From positions 62,001 to 126,000 of the forward strand of contig JAKUQR010000006.1 in the NCBI GenBank assembly GCA_022450155.1: a stretch of 64,000 bases of DNA, read 5' to 3'. Position numbers and translations under genes: made by a program. Positions within the stretch are counted from its first letter, which is position 1. The number at the start of each line of letters is the position of its first letter. Below, in pieces: positions 52,652-61,600 of this stretch. The notes beneath the pieces were generated by a model. The model saw nothing but the letters and a program-made list of their open reading frames with translations, searched no databases and was not told where the DNA came from. Source of the DNA: Gammaproteobacteria bacterium (GTDB taxonomy: Bacteria; Pseudomonadota; Gammaproteobacteria; Arenicellales; UBA868).

Positions 52652-53782
52652 ATGACCGTGCTGATAGACACAGCATTCTTTAACGCCTTCGATCAAGTGG
52701 GTCCGGTACACCATGGACTACCGGCCGCGGCTTATACACGTAGTGAGTTTTTTGAATTGGAATCCAACCTGTTATTTACTGCTTCGTGGTCATTTGTCGG
52801 GTTTGCGCATCAGTTGGCTAAGGTGGGTGATGTGCAACCACTAACTGTGGCGGGTAAGCCGGTATTCCTGGTGCGAAGTGAATCAGACAAAATTCGTGCA
52901 TTCCATAACGTTTGCCGGCATCGAAACCTTAAGTTGATTGATCGGGCTGGGCATTGCGATGTCCTGATTACCTGTCCTTATCACCGCTGGTCCTATGATT
53001 TCAGCGGGAAGCTCCGCCTCGCCCCATACTTTGGTGGTGAAAAAACAGGTCTGCCCGATGGATTTGACCTTGCAGATCACGGACTTTATGAGATTCGGTG
53101 CCATACATTTCATGACTGGGTATTTATCAACCTGGATGGCCAGGCCGAATATTTCGATGTTTTTATCGAGCCACTCAAACGCCAGCTGATTGGGTTTGAA
53201 CCCGAAAAGTTTGAACCTGTCGCCACTTTGGATTTTGGCGAGGTGCCGGCCAACTGGAAGTTGTTGATGGAAAACTTCATCGAGCCCTACCACGTTCAGT
53301 ATGTGCACAAAACGACAACCAGTCAGCCGCTTGAGGATCATTACGTGGTGGCAGACGAACACTGCCTGGGCAGTGCTATTGAACTGACGGCCGAACAACA
53401 GGCCGATGCCGCAGCCGGTACGCTAGGTGTCAGTTCGCGCTATTTAACGCTGTTCCCCAATTTTGTATTGGGGTTGTATTACCCGGATCAGATCGGTGTG
53501 CACTTGAACCGTCCGGTGTCGGCGGATACAACTCAGCAAAGTCGGGTGATTTATCTGCATCGTGATTCAGATCACAGTCAAGCTGCGGTCGAACATGCGC
53601 GGCAGTTGTGGGACAGCGTACACCGTGAGGATCACCACATGTGCGAACGGCTTCAGGCAGGGCGCCACAGCAGCGTCGCCGAAGGTGGCGGTGTACTCTC
53701 CCCTCACTGGGAAGTGAGCGTGCGGCGGTTTCAGGAACTGGTCGCTGATGCAGTTCGCCCTGGCCTTGAAGGCGGGATCTGA
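52652..53782 (+). CDS. Rieske oxygenase alpha subunit no. 4 (EPYH subtype)
   Basis: A 376-residue Rieske oxygenase. The [2Fe-2S] ligands are CRHRNLKLIDRAG and CPYHRWSYDF. The iron site is ENFIEPYHVQYVHKT with a later Asp in REDHHMCERLQAG. The bridging residue is Glu. The EPYHV motif pairs it with the protein at 35472-36632. The ATG at 52652 was chosen over a GTG three codons earlier. It is 208 bp from the divergent glutamine-synthetase-like gene and is monocistronic. The nuclease stub and IS remnant follow. Substrate probably a small amine or aromatic acid; not determinable. Confidence 0.87.
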   Translation: MTVLIDTAFFNAFDQVGPVHHGLPAAAYTRSEFFELESNLLFTASWSFVGFAHQLAKVGDVQPLTVAGKPVFLVRSESDKIRAFHNVCRHRNLKLIDRAGHCDVLITCPYHRWSYDFSGKLRLAPYFGGEKTGLPDGFDLADHGLYEIRCHTFHDWVFINLDGQAEYFDVFIEPLKRQLIGFEPEKFEPVATLDFGEVPANWKLLMENFIEPYHVQYVHKTTTSQPLEDHYVVADEHCLGSAIELTAEQQADAAAGTLGVSSRYLTLFPNFVLGLYYPDQIGVHLNRPVSADTTQQSRVIYLHRDSDHSQAAVEHARQLWDSVHREDHHMCERLQAGRHSSVAEGGGVLSPHWEVSVRRFQELVADAVRPGLEGGI

Positions 53783-53841
53783 ACTTCTCACCATAAGTGG
53801 AACTGGAATCTCTTCAGGCATCACACAGCTGTCCTATGAGA

Positions 53842-54024
53842 TCAATCAGAAAGTTCGGGTGTGTCGATACCAACGAGGTGTACCGTTTTTGGCTCACCTT
53901 TTATCTTGAGGATCCTGGTGTTGCCGTCAAGTACTTCGACCCAAGTTGCCGGGGTGTAGGTACACGGGCAGGCTGCGACAACAGCTGTGCTGGCCATAAG
54001 CTGCAAGAGCCCAGCAATCCCCAC
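53842..54024 (-). pseudogene. N-terminal stub of a thermonuclease-like lipoprotein
   Basis: A 60-codon frame on the minus strand. A hydrophobic N-terminus with a lipobox-like end (LMASTAVVAACPC) is followed by VLDGNTRILKIKGEPKTVH and LVGIDTPEL, the start of the staphylococcal nuclease fold (VVDGDT...GIDTPE). It then ends at TGA, so the remaining ~100 residues and the catalytic Arg/Glu residues are missing, and following codons give no nuclease sequence. The start is a GTG and no ribosome site is evident. Truncation lies near the IS3 remnant (54178-54605), which may have caused it. The 395-bp gap 53783-54177 holds nothing else I recognise. Confidence 0.55.
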
Positions 54025-54177
54025 TAAAGCGCGATATTTATTGGTGTCTGTCGGACTAACGCGTCGTAACGTCGAAAGCGGTAGAAATTAGAAGTAGCCC
54101 CGCAAATCTGAACACCCTGTTAAGTGAATTCTCTGCCTGGTACTGGCATCATAACCCCAGTGATCAGGAGAGAGAAA

Positions 54178-54605
54178 ATGAGCAAGCGACCACGCCGGAA
54201 TCACTTACCGGCATTCAAGGCCAAAGTGGCATTAGAGGCTGCCACAGGGGAATACACCCTGGCGGGGCTGGCCCAAAGATTTGACCTACACGCCAACCAG
54301 ATCAGCCAATGGAAAACCCAGTTACTCGAGCGTATCCCGGAGGCTTTTGACCAGAACAGGCAGGTATCAGCCCAGCCGATCGATAACAAGACCCTGCATG
54401 CCAAGCTCGGTGAGCTGACCCTGGAGAATGATTTTTTAGAAGGTGCGCTCACCAACCAGGGCAGCTTAAACAGGCCAGGCACCCCGGTCACCGGATCTAT
54501 CCCTATCTGCTGCGCCCTATGCGCATAGATCGGCCCAATCAGGTCTGGGCCGTGGATATCACCTATATCCCGATGGCCCGGAGGTTTATCTATCTATCCA
54601 CATAA
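54178..54605 (+). mobile_element. Decayed IS3-family insertion sequence (OrfA and OrfB pieces)
   Basis: OrfA starts at an ATG (54178) after AGGAGAGAGAAA: SKRPRRNHLPAFKAKVALEA then LAGLAQRFDLHANQISQWK is the Tn3-type helix-turn-helix of IS3-family OrfA, ending in the leucine zipper LHAKLGELTLENDFLEGAL. After about 100 residues the sequence jumps in another frame (54474-54605) into an OrfB piece, HPGHRIYPYLLRP and IDRPNQVWAVDITYIPMARRF, which contains the first Asp of the DDE triad (WAVDITY). The OrfB N-terminus (~110 residues) and everything after the first Asp are gone. I found no clear terminal inverted repeats. It cannot move by itself. Confidence 0.85.
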
Positions 54606-54868
54606 TCGCAAATGCTCATGATTAATCTAAATGGTAACCAAATCCGTGAAACAACACGCTCATTAACCTAGATATTAGCAACAAACGACCTAAAATTAAG
54701 TGTTTAAAGATGGAGCGTGGTCTGTTGGTTGACTCCAAATGGTAGCTATGTTTCACTGTTTCCCTTGTAATTAGCACGTTTGTATTTGGCACGTTGGGCG
54801 GTTGTAGAGATTTACCCTACTCGTGTTGATATGAAGAATGCAATTTTCCCCACGAGGATTCGAGAGAA

Positions 54869-56446
54869 ATGAAAGAAATCAAGACTTTTCAACAGATGTA
54901 CCGCGATGGGCACGTTAACCGTCGTGAGTTTTTAGCAGCGATGGGTGCGCTCGGTGTGACTGCAGCGACCGCTGGCAGTTTTCTGACCTCAGCCAGTGCA
55001 CTGGCATCAACACCCACTCGGGGCGGTTCCGTCATCTTTGCGTCGAACCTGCATGGTCCAGACGATACCTTGGACCCGATTCTAGGCACATCAACCATCG
55101 ACTACACCCGGGCAAATGCGGGGTGCAATGGCTTGATCCAGGTTTGGACCGACATGAGTCTACATGGTGAGTTGGCTGAAGAGTGGTCGGTGAACGGTAA
55201 TGCGACGGAATACATCTTCAAAATCCGTAAAGGCGTTACCTTCCACGATGGTCATCCTCTGGAGGCCGCCGATGTTGTGTGGAGCATGAACCGTCACATT
55301 GAAGATGGATCGCCGTCTTCGATAAAGTCCTTTTTCGCCCAAGTGACGGAGTGGAAAGCTGTCGACAAGCACACCGTGAAACTGAGCCTGTCGTCACCCG
55401 ATGCGGATATGCCGTACAAGCTCACACAGCCACAAGCCAAGATCGTCAAGAAACACACGACGAACTGGTGGAAGTGTGGTACCGGGCCCTATCTGGTTGA
55501 CGAATTTCAGGCCGGTGTGAAGTCGACCCATGTGCGTAATCCAAACTATTGGCGCGACACTGGCCAACACCTCGATAGCATAGAGATCACAGCGATCACC
55601 GACCCGAATGCGCGTCTAAACGCGTTGCTCGCGGGCAGTGTCGACATGATTGGCGCGATCAGTGCCAAGATGATCAAGAAGCTCGAGAGCTCAGGACTGA
55701 ATGTCTTGTCAGTGCCGGCGGGTGTGTATGGTGGTATCTGCTGCCTGAAGAACACAGCCCCGGGTGATAATGATGATCTGGTTCAGGGACTGCGGTACAT
55801 CCAGGATCGTGAGCGGATTGTCCGGAAGTTCCTAAAAGGTCACGGGACACTGGGTAACGACCATCCGATCAACATTTCTTATGGCGCCGATCATTGTCAT
55901 GAACTGCCGCAAATTCCGTATGATCCGGACAAGGCCAAGTGGCATCTGAACAAGTCGGGCTACACGACGGCTGAATTGTTCGTTGCACCCGTTTCTGGTG
56001 CTATCGAGGATACGTGTCTCCTGATGCAGGCGAACCTCAAGAAGATCGGATTTGATCTGAAACTGAAAAAGGTACCGACCGACGGTTACTGGGGTGCGGT
56101 GTGGATGAAAGAGCCACTGAACGTGGTGTCATGGAACATGCGCCCGACTGCGAACTCGATGATGGGTATTCAGTTTGGTCCCAATGGCAACTGGAACGAC
56201 ACTTACTGGAATAGTGACCGCATGGGAGAATTGTTGAAAGACTCCTTGGCCGAGACCGATGCAGCCAAGCGCCATGAGATGCACTGTGAGATGCAAAAGC
56301 TGGTCAGTACTCAAAGCGGGATCATTATTCCTTATCACACCAACATTTTGGATGCCCACAATCCAAAGGTCAAAGGATTCTCCAACGTGCCTCTGGGTCA
56401 GTTTGGCGGGAACGGCTGGGCCGAGTTTGCCTGGAAAGAAGCTTAA
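54869..56446 (+). CDS. Tat-exported substrate-binding protein of a peptide-type ABC transporter (SBP family 5)
   Basis: A 525-residue periplasmic binding protein of the DppA/OppA family (SBP_bac_5). The N-terminus has a twin-arginine signal, VNRREFLAAMGALGVTAATAG, then TRGGSVIFASNLHGPDDTLDP. LTQPQAKIVKKHTTNWWK and GTGPYLVDEFQ-type segments fit the family, as does length. It begins the operon for two permeases and a fused ATPase, but a strong terminator (56471-56506) separates it from them, so the binding protein is probably made in excess. Family 5 also takes up nickel, glutathione, sugars and oligosaccharides, so the ligand is not fixed as a peptide. Confidence 0.87.
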   Translation: MKEIKTFQQMYRDGHVNRREFLAAMGALGVTAATAGSFLTSASALASTPTRGGSVIFASNLHGPDDTLDPILGTSTIDYTRANAGCNGLIQVWTDMSLHGELAEEWSVNGNATEYIFKIRKGVTFHDGHPLEAADVVWSMNRHIEDGSPSSIKSFFAQVTEWKAVDKHTVKLSLSSPDADMPYKLTQPQAKIVKKHTTNWWKCGTGPYLVDEFQAGVKSTHVRNPNYWRDTGQHLDSIEITAITDPNARLNALLAGSVDMIGAISAKMIKKLESSGLNVLSVPAGVYGGICCLKNTAPGDNDDLVQGLRYIQDRERIVRKFLKGHGTLGNDHPINISYGADHCHELPQIPYDPDKAKWHLNKSGYTTAELFVAPVSGAIEDTCLLMQANLKKIGFDLKLKKVPTDGYWGAVWMKEPLNVVSWNMRPTANSMMGIQFGPNGNWNDTYWNSDRMGELLKDSLAETDAAKRHEMHCEMQKLVSTQSGIIIPYHTNILDAHNPKVKGFSNVPLGQFGGNGWAEFAWKEA

Positions 56447-56470
56447 GTTAATAGCTGTGATGTTACGAAA

Positions 56471-56506
56471 AGAAGCCCGCACGTTCGCGTGCGGGCTTCT
56501 TTATTT
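56471..56506 (+). terminator. Rho-independent terminator with UUCG loop
   Basis: A perfect 13-bp stem, arms AGAAGCCCGCACG (56471-56483) and CGTGCGGGCTTCT (56488-56500), closes a TTCG tetraloop and is followed by TTATTT. It lies between the binding-protein and permease genes and probably makes transcription of the permeases partial. The stem is symmetric, so it could also act on the minus strand, but no gene needs it there. Confidence 0.88.
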
Positions 56507-56543
56507 GGGCTACCCTAAACTCATGTTATTTGATTAACTCATC

Positions 56544-57509
56544 ATGCTTTGGCGCGCGATTGTCGGCCGGCTGGGCCTCAGTATAGTCACCTTGTGGCTG
56601 GTCTCGGTGCTGATTTTTATCGGCACCAACTTGTTGCCTGGGGATATTGCACAGATTCTACTGGGGCAGACTGCAACCCCTGAAAACACCGCCGCGCTGC
56701 GTGTAAAACTCGGTCTGGATAAACCCGCCCACATGCAGTATCTGGTCTGGCTGGGTAACGTCGCGATGGGGGACTTAGGAATTTCCAAGGCGGGCTTAGG
56801 TGCTGGGCTGGGCACCCCAATCGTCGAGGTGTTGGGGCCTCGAGTGACTAACACCCTCCGTCTTACTGCACTAGTGGCAGTTATTGCAATTCCACTTTCA
56901 TTATTTATCGGATTGATCGCCGCGATGCATCCGGGAACCCAACTTGACCGCACGGTGACGTTCTCGACGCTGAGTCTCATATCAGTGCCCGACTTTCTCG
57001 TGGCGACATTTTTAGTATTAATTTTTGCAGTTTATTTAGGATGGTTACCCTCTATCGTTTTTCTGAGAGGTAACGAAACTGGCTGGGTGCTAATTAAGAC
57101 CTTAGCAATGCCAACCTTGACTTTGATTATAGTTGCCTCGTCGCAGATTATCCGAATGACGCGGGCAACAGTTCTGAATGTGATGAGTTCCCCATACATT
57201 GAAATGGCCATACTGAAAGGTGTGCCACGCAAGAAAATTATCTTGCGGCATGCATTGTTAAATGCGATCGGTCCGATCGTTAATGTGATTGTGCTGAATC
57301 TTGCGTGGCTTGTCGGTGGGGTCGTGGTGGTCGAGATAATTTTTGCCTATCCCGGATTGGCTAAATTGATGGTCGAAGCCGTTCTTCTGAGGGACTTACC
57401 GCTGGTTCAGGCTTGTGCAATGATTTTCTGTAGCACTTATGTCGTCCTAATTTTTTTGGCCGACATGGCTTCAATACTGTCCAATCCGCGCCTGCGCCAT
57501 CCCAAGTAA
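56544..57509 (+). CDS. Peptide-type ABC transporter permease (DppB-like)
   Basis: A 321-residue inner-membrane permease with about six helices. The N-terminus WRAIVGRLGLSIVTLWLVS and GTNLLPGDIAQILLGQTATP are typical of DppB. The EAA-like loop that docks the ATPase is seen as MAILKGVPRKKIILRHALLNA. It starts at an ATG 98 bp after the binding protein, just past the terminator, and is 11 bp before the second permease. It acts with the DppC-like protein and the fused ATPase. Confidence 0.87.
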   Translation: MLWRAIVGRLGLSIVTLWLVSVLIFIGTNLLPGDIAQILLGQTATPENTAALRVKLGLDKPAHMQYLVWLGNVAMGDLGISKAGLGAGLGTPIVEVLGPRVTNTLRLTALVAVIAIPLSLFIGLIAAMHPGTQLDRTVTFSTLSLISVPDFLVATFLVLIFAVYLGWLPSIVFLRGNETGWVLIKTLAMPTLTLIIVASSQIIRMTRATVLNVMSSPYIEMAILKGVPRKKIILRHALLNAIGPIVNVIVLNLAWLVGGVVVVEIIFAYPGLAKLMVEAVLLRDLPLVQACAMIFCSTYVVLIFLADMASILSNPRLRHPK

Positions 57510-57520
57510 GAGAGCTGGCA

Positions 57521-58456
57521 ATGTCAGAGATAACTCAAAACGCTAGTCCGACAACGCAGTTCGAAGAACTGCCTGATGCACCGCCCAAGCGAAAAATAAA
57601 ACTCAGTTGGGCAGGTAAAGCCGGTGTTGTAGTCCTCATTTTCTGGGCGATCATAGTGGCCATCGGACCAACGATCTCTCCTTATCACGAGGCAGACATT
57701 CTTGAAGAGGCACTTTTTGTTGTGCCAGGCGGAGACGAGTATCCGGATACAGATTTTCTGCCACCCAGTAAAATCGTGTTGCTTGGGTCGGACTATTTGG
57801 GTCGGGACACTCTATCTCGTCTACTTTACGGCGCAAGAACAACCATCGGAATTTCGTTTATTGCAACCCTGTTGGCGTATCTCATCGGGGTCACACTGGG
57901 CATTGCAGCGGCCGTCGGCAGCAAAGTGCTAGACACGATTCTGAGCCGGCTAAACGACGCACTGCTTTCTTTACCCTCATTAATGATGGCGCTTGTTATG
58001 ATTGCTGCTTTGGGCAGCACGATTCCTTTGCTGATCCTGCTGACGGGAATAATTTACGCGGCCAGTGTGTTTCGCATTGCGCGTTCTCTGGGGCAGGAGG
58101 TCATGGTCAGTGATTTTGTTGAAGCGGCTCGAGTACGAGGTGAGGGTTTATGGTGGATTATCACCCGAGAAATACTACCCAACATCGCGATGCCGTTGGC
58201 GACTGACTTTGGATTGCGTTTCGTTTGGATCATCCTGTTCATCTCCGCATTGAGTTTTCTGGGACTAGGTGTGCAGCCACCAATGTCGGATTGGGGCAGT
58301 ATGGTGAAGGAAAATCTTCCAGGCCTGATCTATGGGTCGATGGCACCGATATTGCCATCGCTTTGTATCGCAACCCTCACGATATCGGTGAACATGATTG
58401 TGGATGATATCTCTGCATTTACCGGCGGCAAGCTGTCCAAGAGGATGATTGCATGA
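57521..58456 (+). CDS. Peptide-type ABC transporter permease (DppC-like)
   Basis: A 311-residue permease of the DppC type with a cytoplasmic N-terminal tail (residues 1-30), a first helix AGVVVLIFWAIIVAIG, a periplasmic loop, then TRLLYGARTTIGISF-like permease core with EAARVRGEGLWWIITREILPN as the EAA docking loop. The C-terminus NMIVDDISAFTGGKL is diagnostic here because a decayed copy of it occurs at 60432-60527. It overlaps the ATPase gene by four bases (ATGA at 58453-58456). Confidence 0.87.
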   Translation: MSEITQNASPTTQFEELPDAPPKRKIKLSWAGKAGVVVLIFWAIIVAIGPTISPYHEADILEEALFVVPGGDEYPDTDFLPPSKIVLLGSDYLGRDTLSRLLYGARTTIGISFIATLLAYLIGVTLGIAAAVGSKVLDTILSRLNDALLSLPSLMMALVMIAALGSTIPLLILLTGIIYAASVFRIARSLGQEVMVSDFVEAARVRGEGLWWIITREILPNIAMPLATDFGLRFVWIILFISALSFLGLGVQPPMSDWGSMVKENLPGLIYGSMAPILPSLCIATLTISVNMIVDDISAFTGGKLSKRMIA

Positions 58457-60267
58457 GTGTCCTGCTCGAGGTTGACGATCTCAAAATCAGTGCCCGCAGG
58501 GACGATGACAGCCTGCTGCCGATTGTTAAAGGGGTCAGTTTCAACGTGTCCCGCGGTGAGGTGGTGGCGCTGATCGGCGAGTCTGGGTCGGGCAAGACCA
58601 CCATAGCGTTGTCGGCTCTGGGGTATACCAAGCCGGGCCTGGAATTTGCCGGCGGTGAGGTCCGCCTGGAAAGTGAAGATGTTATTACCATGGAGCCAAA
58701 TCAGCTGCGAGCCCTGCGTGGCCAGCGGGTCGCTTACCTGGCCCAGAGCGCAGCGGCAACGTTCAACCCGGCGCTGACGATCGGTGAACAAGTGACAGAG
58801 TCTTGTGTATTACACGGCATACTCAACCAAAAACAGGCCAATGAACGTGCTGAGACACTCTACCGTGCCCTGGAATTGCCAGATCCTGATCGATTAGGCA
58901 AACGATATCCACACCAGGTGTCAGGGGGTCAGTTGCAACGGCTAATGGCTGCAATGGCACTGTGCGGCAAGCCGGATCTTCTCGTGCTCGACGAGCCAAC
59001 TACTGCCCTCGATGTAACCACCCAGATAGAAGTGCTTAAGGCATTCAAATCGGTAATTAAGCAAGAAGGCTCTGCCGCCATTTATGTGACGCACGATCTG
59101 GCTGTAGTGGCGCAGATTGCAGATCATATCGTGGTGCTCTATGCGGGTGAGGTCCAGGAGCATGGCAGCGCCGAACAAGTGGTAAATCAACCGACCCACG
59201 ATTACACCCGACGCTTGATGCGTGCGGTACGGCCACCACCTGCAGCCGGTCAGGGTGATGAAACATTGGGTGAGCACAAGCGAGAGGTACCGGCGTTAAA
59301 GGTGAAAGACATTACCGCGGGTTATGGCAGGAAACGCAATGGCGTACCTGAGATTACAGTCTTGCGGGACGTCAATGTCTCCATTGAACGCGGCCATACC
59401 GTGGGCGTGATAGGGGAATCCGGTTGCGGGAAATCGACCCTGGCGCGGGTGATGGCCGGATTATTGCCTGCCGTACATGGGCAGGTGTTGCTGGACGGAG
59501 ACGAATTGCAACCGGCGCTTCAAAAGCGCGACCGCAGTGAATTACAGAAAATTCAGTTTGTTTTTCAGATGGCCGATACTGCGCTTAATCCGCGTCAACG
59601 GATCGATCATATTCTGGGTCGGCCCCTAGAGTTTTACCTGGGCCTAAAAGGCAAGGAGAAGCGCAAGCGGGTCATGGAGCTGCTCGACATGGTCGAACTG
59701 CCTCAGGACTTTGCCGGCCGGTATCCCGAGGAACTCTCGGGTGGGCAGAAGCAGCGCGTTAATCTTGCCAGGGCGCTGGCTGCGTCTCCCGAGGTGTTGC
59801 TCTGTGACGAGGTGATCTCGTCCCTGGATTCGATCGTGGGCGCCAATGTCATTGAACTATTAAAACGGTTGCGCAAACAAACCGGCGTATCGTTTGTGTT
59901 TATCAGTCATGATCTTTCGACGGTTGCTTCCTTTGCGGATGAGATTGTGGTGCTCTACGCTGGCCGGGTGGTTGAACAGGGGCCGGCGGACCAGGTGCTG
60001 TCACCTCCCTATCATCCCTACACCCGTCTGCTGATCAGTTCTGTACCAGAACTTCGTGTCGGCTGGTTGGAAGAGACGATGCAGACGCAAGAAGCACAGG
60101 CTGGTATCGACCGGGTCGTGCAGTTGACCGAAATCGGCTGTCCATTCTTTGATCGATGTCCACTGGCCATCAAGGATACCTGCGATCGTGAGACTGCCCC
60201 CATCCGGGATCTTGGCGATGGTCACCTGATCGAATGCCATCGCAGTATGGAAGAGTTTGTGCACTGA
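58453..60267 (+). CDS. Fused double ATPase of the peptide-type ABC transporter (DppD-DppF)
   Basis: A 604-residue cytoplasmic ATPase with two nucleotide-binding domains in one chain, equal to DppD plus DppF. Domain 1 has Walker A GESGSGKTT (42-50), signature VSGGQLQR (~155) and Walker B LLVLDEPTTALD. Domain 2 has Walker A GESGCGKST (~321), signature LSGGQKQR (~426) and LLCDEVISSLD. Each switch His is present (YVTHDLAV, FISHDLST). The C-terminal Cys-rich oligopeptide-type tail CPFFDRCPLAIKDTC is typical. Fusion removes the need for two genes; it is common in alphaproteobacterial peptide importers. Confidence 0.9.
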   Translation: MSVLLEVDDLKISARRDDDSLLPIVKGVSFNVSRGEVVALIGESGSGKTTIALSALGYTKPGLEFAGGEVRLESEDVITMEPNQLRALRGQRVAYLAQSAAATFNPALTIGEQVTESCVLHGILNQKQANERAETLYRALELPDPDRLGKRYPHQVSGGQLQRLMAAMALCGKPDLLVLDEPTTALDVTTQIEVLKAFKSVIKQEGSAAIYVTHDLAVVAQIADHIVVLYAGEVQEHGSAEQVVNQPTHDYTRRLMRAVRPPPAAGQGDETLGEHKREVPALKVKDITAGYGRKRNGVPEITVLRDVNVSIERGHTVGVIGESGCGKSTLARVMAGLLPAVHGQVLLDGDELQPALQKRDRSELQKIQFVFQMADTALNPRQRIDHILGRPLEFYLGLKGKEKRKRVMELLDMVELPQDFAGRYPEELSGGQKQRVNLARALAASPEVLLCDEVISSLDSIVGANVIELLKRLRKQTGVSFVFISHDLSTVASFADEIVVLYAGRVVEQGPADQVLSPPYHPYTRLLISSVPELRVGWLEETMQTQEAQAGIDRVVQLTEIGCPFFDRCPLAIKDTCDRETAPIRDLGDGHLIECHRSMEEFVH

Positions 60268-60333
60268 ACTTGACCTGAATTTGGTGTAGGCTTGGATTTA
60301 TAAAACGTTGTTGCCAACTATTGAGTGGCCCGT

Positions 60334-60393
60334 TTCTACACGGGTCTGCAAATACGTCAATCGGATTTCCCTCATGTGATTTAGCAACGTCGC
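60334..60393 (-). pseudogene. Decayed C-terminal end of a 2-hydroxyacid dehydrogenase
   Basis: On the minus strand, DVAKSHEGNPIDVFADPCRN (written as 20 residues) parallels the C-terminus of the intact dehydrogenase 300 bp away, whose end includes NIVKFYEGNPINVVASPCQE. The two stretches are about 70 percent alike at nucleotide level by eye. No start or ribosome site and no further homology upstream, so this is the end of a lost paralogue. Confidence 0.6.
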
Positions 60394-60431
60394 TGCTGAT
60401 CGTCTGACGAATCAGTGGCTGCTCAATTAAC

Positions 60432-60527
60432 ATGGACGAGGTTGCCACGCTGACCATCTCGATCAACATGATCGTCGACGACATCTCTGCGCACACCGGC
60501 GGTAAACTGGCGAAGAGGATGATCTGA
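60432..60527 (+). pseudogene. Decayed C-terminal end of a DppC-like permease
   Basis: This 31-codon frame, from an ATG by chance to a TGA, reads VATLTISINMIVDDISAHTG then GKLAKRMI. The intact DppC ends ATLTISVNMIVDDISAF then TGGKLSKRMIA; about 24 of 27 positions agree. Codons differ at most third positions, so it is not a recent duplication but the 3' end of a second, older transporter locus that has been deleted. The gap 60268-60628 holds only this and the dehydrogenase stub. Confidence 0.75.
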
Positions 60528-60628
60528 TTCGGCTGAGATATACCTCGATTACTCCTTATTCGTGTGCGTGACTGCGCCGGCAACGTGCGACCATCCGGGG
60601 TCGAGTAAAAGCCGACAGTTCCGGCGCT

Positions 60629-61600
60629 TTATTCCTGACAGGGACTGGCAACCACATTAATTGGGTTTCCCTCATAAAATTTAACAATGTTCTCCACTGC
60701 GATCTCACAAATCGCATCACCGGCTTCGGGTGTGTTGTAGGCCACATGCGGACTCAGCACCACATTGTCAAGTTTGAGCAATGGGTGTTCGACCGGCAAA
60801 GGATCTTGCTGGTAAACATCGAGCCCCGCTGCTTTGAGGTGACCATCGCGTAGTGCATCGACGAGTGCTGTTTCCTCAACAACCTCGCCACGGGCAGTGT
60901 TGATGAGAATGGAGCCCGGTTTCATCTGTTTGATCCTGCCAGCATCAATCAAGTCTATCGTGTCATCGGTAAGCGCGACATGTAGAGAAATCACATCAGA
61001 GGTTTGCAGCAGTTTGTCGAGGGATACGAATTCGACATCGTGTTCGCGGGCGCGGGCTTCGCTGGGGTTTCGGGTCCAGACCTTCACAGTCATGCCGAAC
61101 GCGCGGGCCAGCTTAAAGACCCGGCGACCGATACCGCCAAATCCGACCAAACCCAGTTTTTTTCCTCGTAGTTCCATCCCATCAAGCGACTGATTCCAGC
61201 GACCGCCGCGCAGTTCGGCATCGAGTTGCGGTAGGTGCCGGGCTGCAGCGAGGAGTAGCGCTAGGGTGTGCTCAGCGACCGTGTTGTCGGCATAACCTGG
61301 GCAGTTACAGACGGTGATGCCCTGGGCGGCGGCAGCTGGCAGGTCGATAAAATTACTGGCACCGATACCCGTAAACGAAAGAATTTCAAGTGTGGGGGTC
61401 TGGGTCATCACGTCTACCGGCAGTGCCCAGCCGACCAGCAGCGCATGTGCACCGTCGACCCGTCGCAGAAATTCCTGGTGATCTACCGGCGCATCGTAGA
61501 AAATCATCAGGTCACCCAGTTTCTCAAGACTTTCCCGGCGATGACCAGCGAGTATTTCTTCAATGCCCTCACTGGCATCTGGATAGACGATGTTCTTCAC
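60629..61600 (-). CDS. D-isomer-specific 2-hydroxyacid dehydrogenase
   Basis: A 323-residue NAD(P)-dependent dehydrogenase of the D-2-hydroxyacid family. The nucleotide loop is LGLVGFGGIGRRVFKLA (residue ~152). Catalytic residues are Arg in INTARGEVVEE and His in LSPHVAYNT. The usual Glu before Pro (in DVF-x-x-EP) is Asp here (DVYQQDPLP), which could change the acid/base pair. The N-terminus MKNIVYPDASEGIE is normal. Likely glyoxylate, hydroxypyruvate or phosphoglycerate-type substrate; unknown. It converges on the ABC operon remnant and is divergent from the EamA exporter. Confidence 0.86.
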   Translation of the reverse strand: MKNIVYPDASEGIEEILAGHRRESLEKLGDLMIFYDAPVDHQEFLRRVDGAHALLVGWALPVDVMTQTPTLEILSFTGIGASNFIDLPAAAAQGITVCNCPGYADNTVAEHTLALLLAAARHLPQLDAELRGGRWNQSLDGMELRGKKLGLVGFGGIGRRVFKLARAFGMTVKVWTRNPSEARAREHDVEFVSLDKLLQTSDVISLHVALTDDTIDLIDAGRIKQMKPGSILINTARGEVVEETALVDALRDGHLKAAGLDVYQQDPLPVEHPLLKLDNVVLSPHVAYNTPEAGDAICEIAVENIVKFYEGNPINVVASPCQE

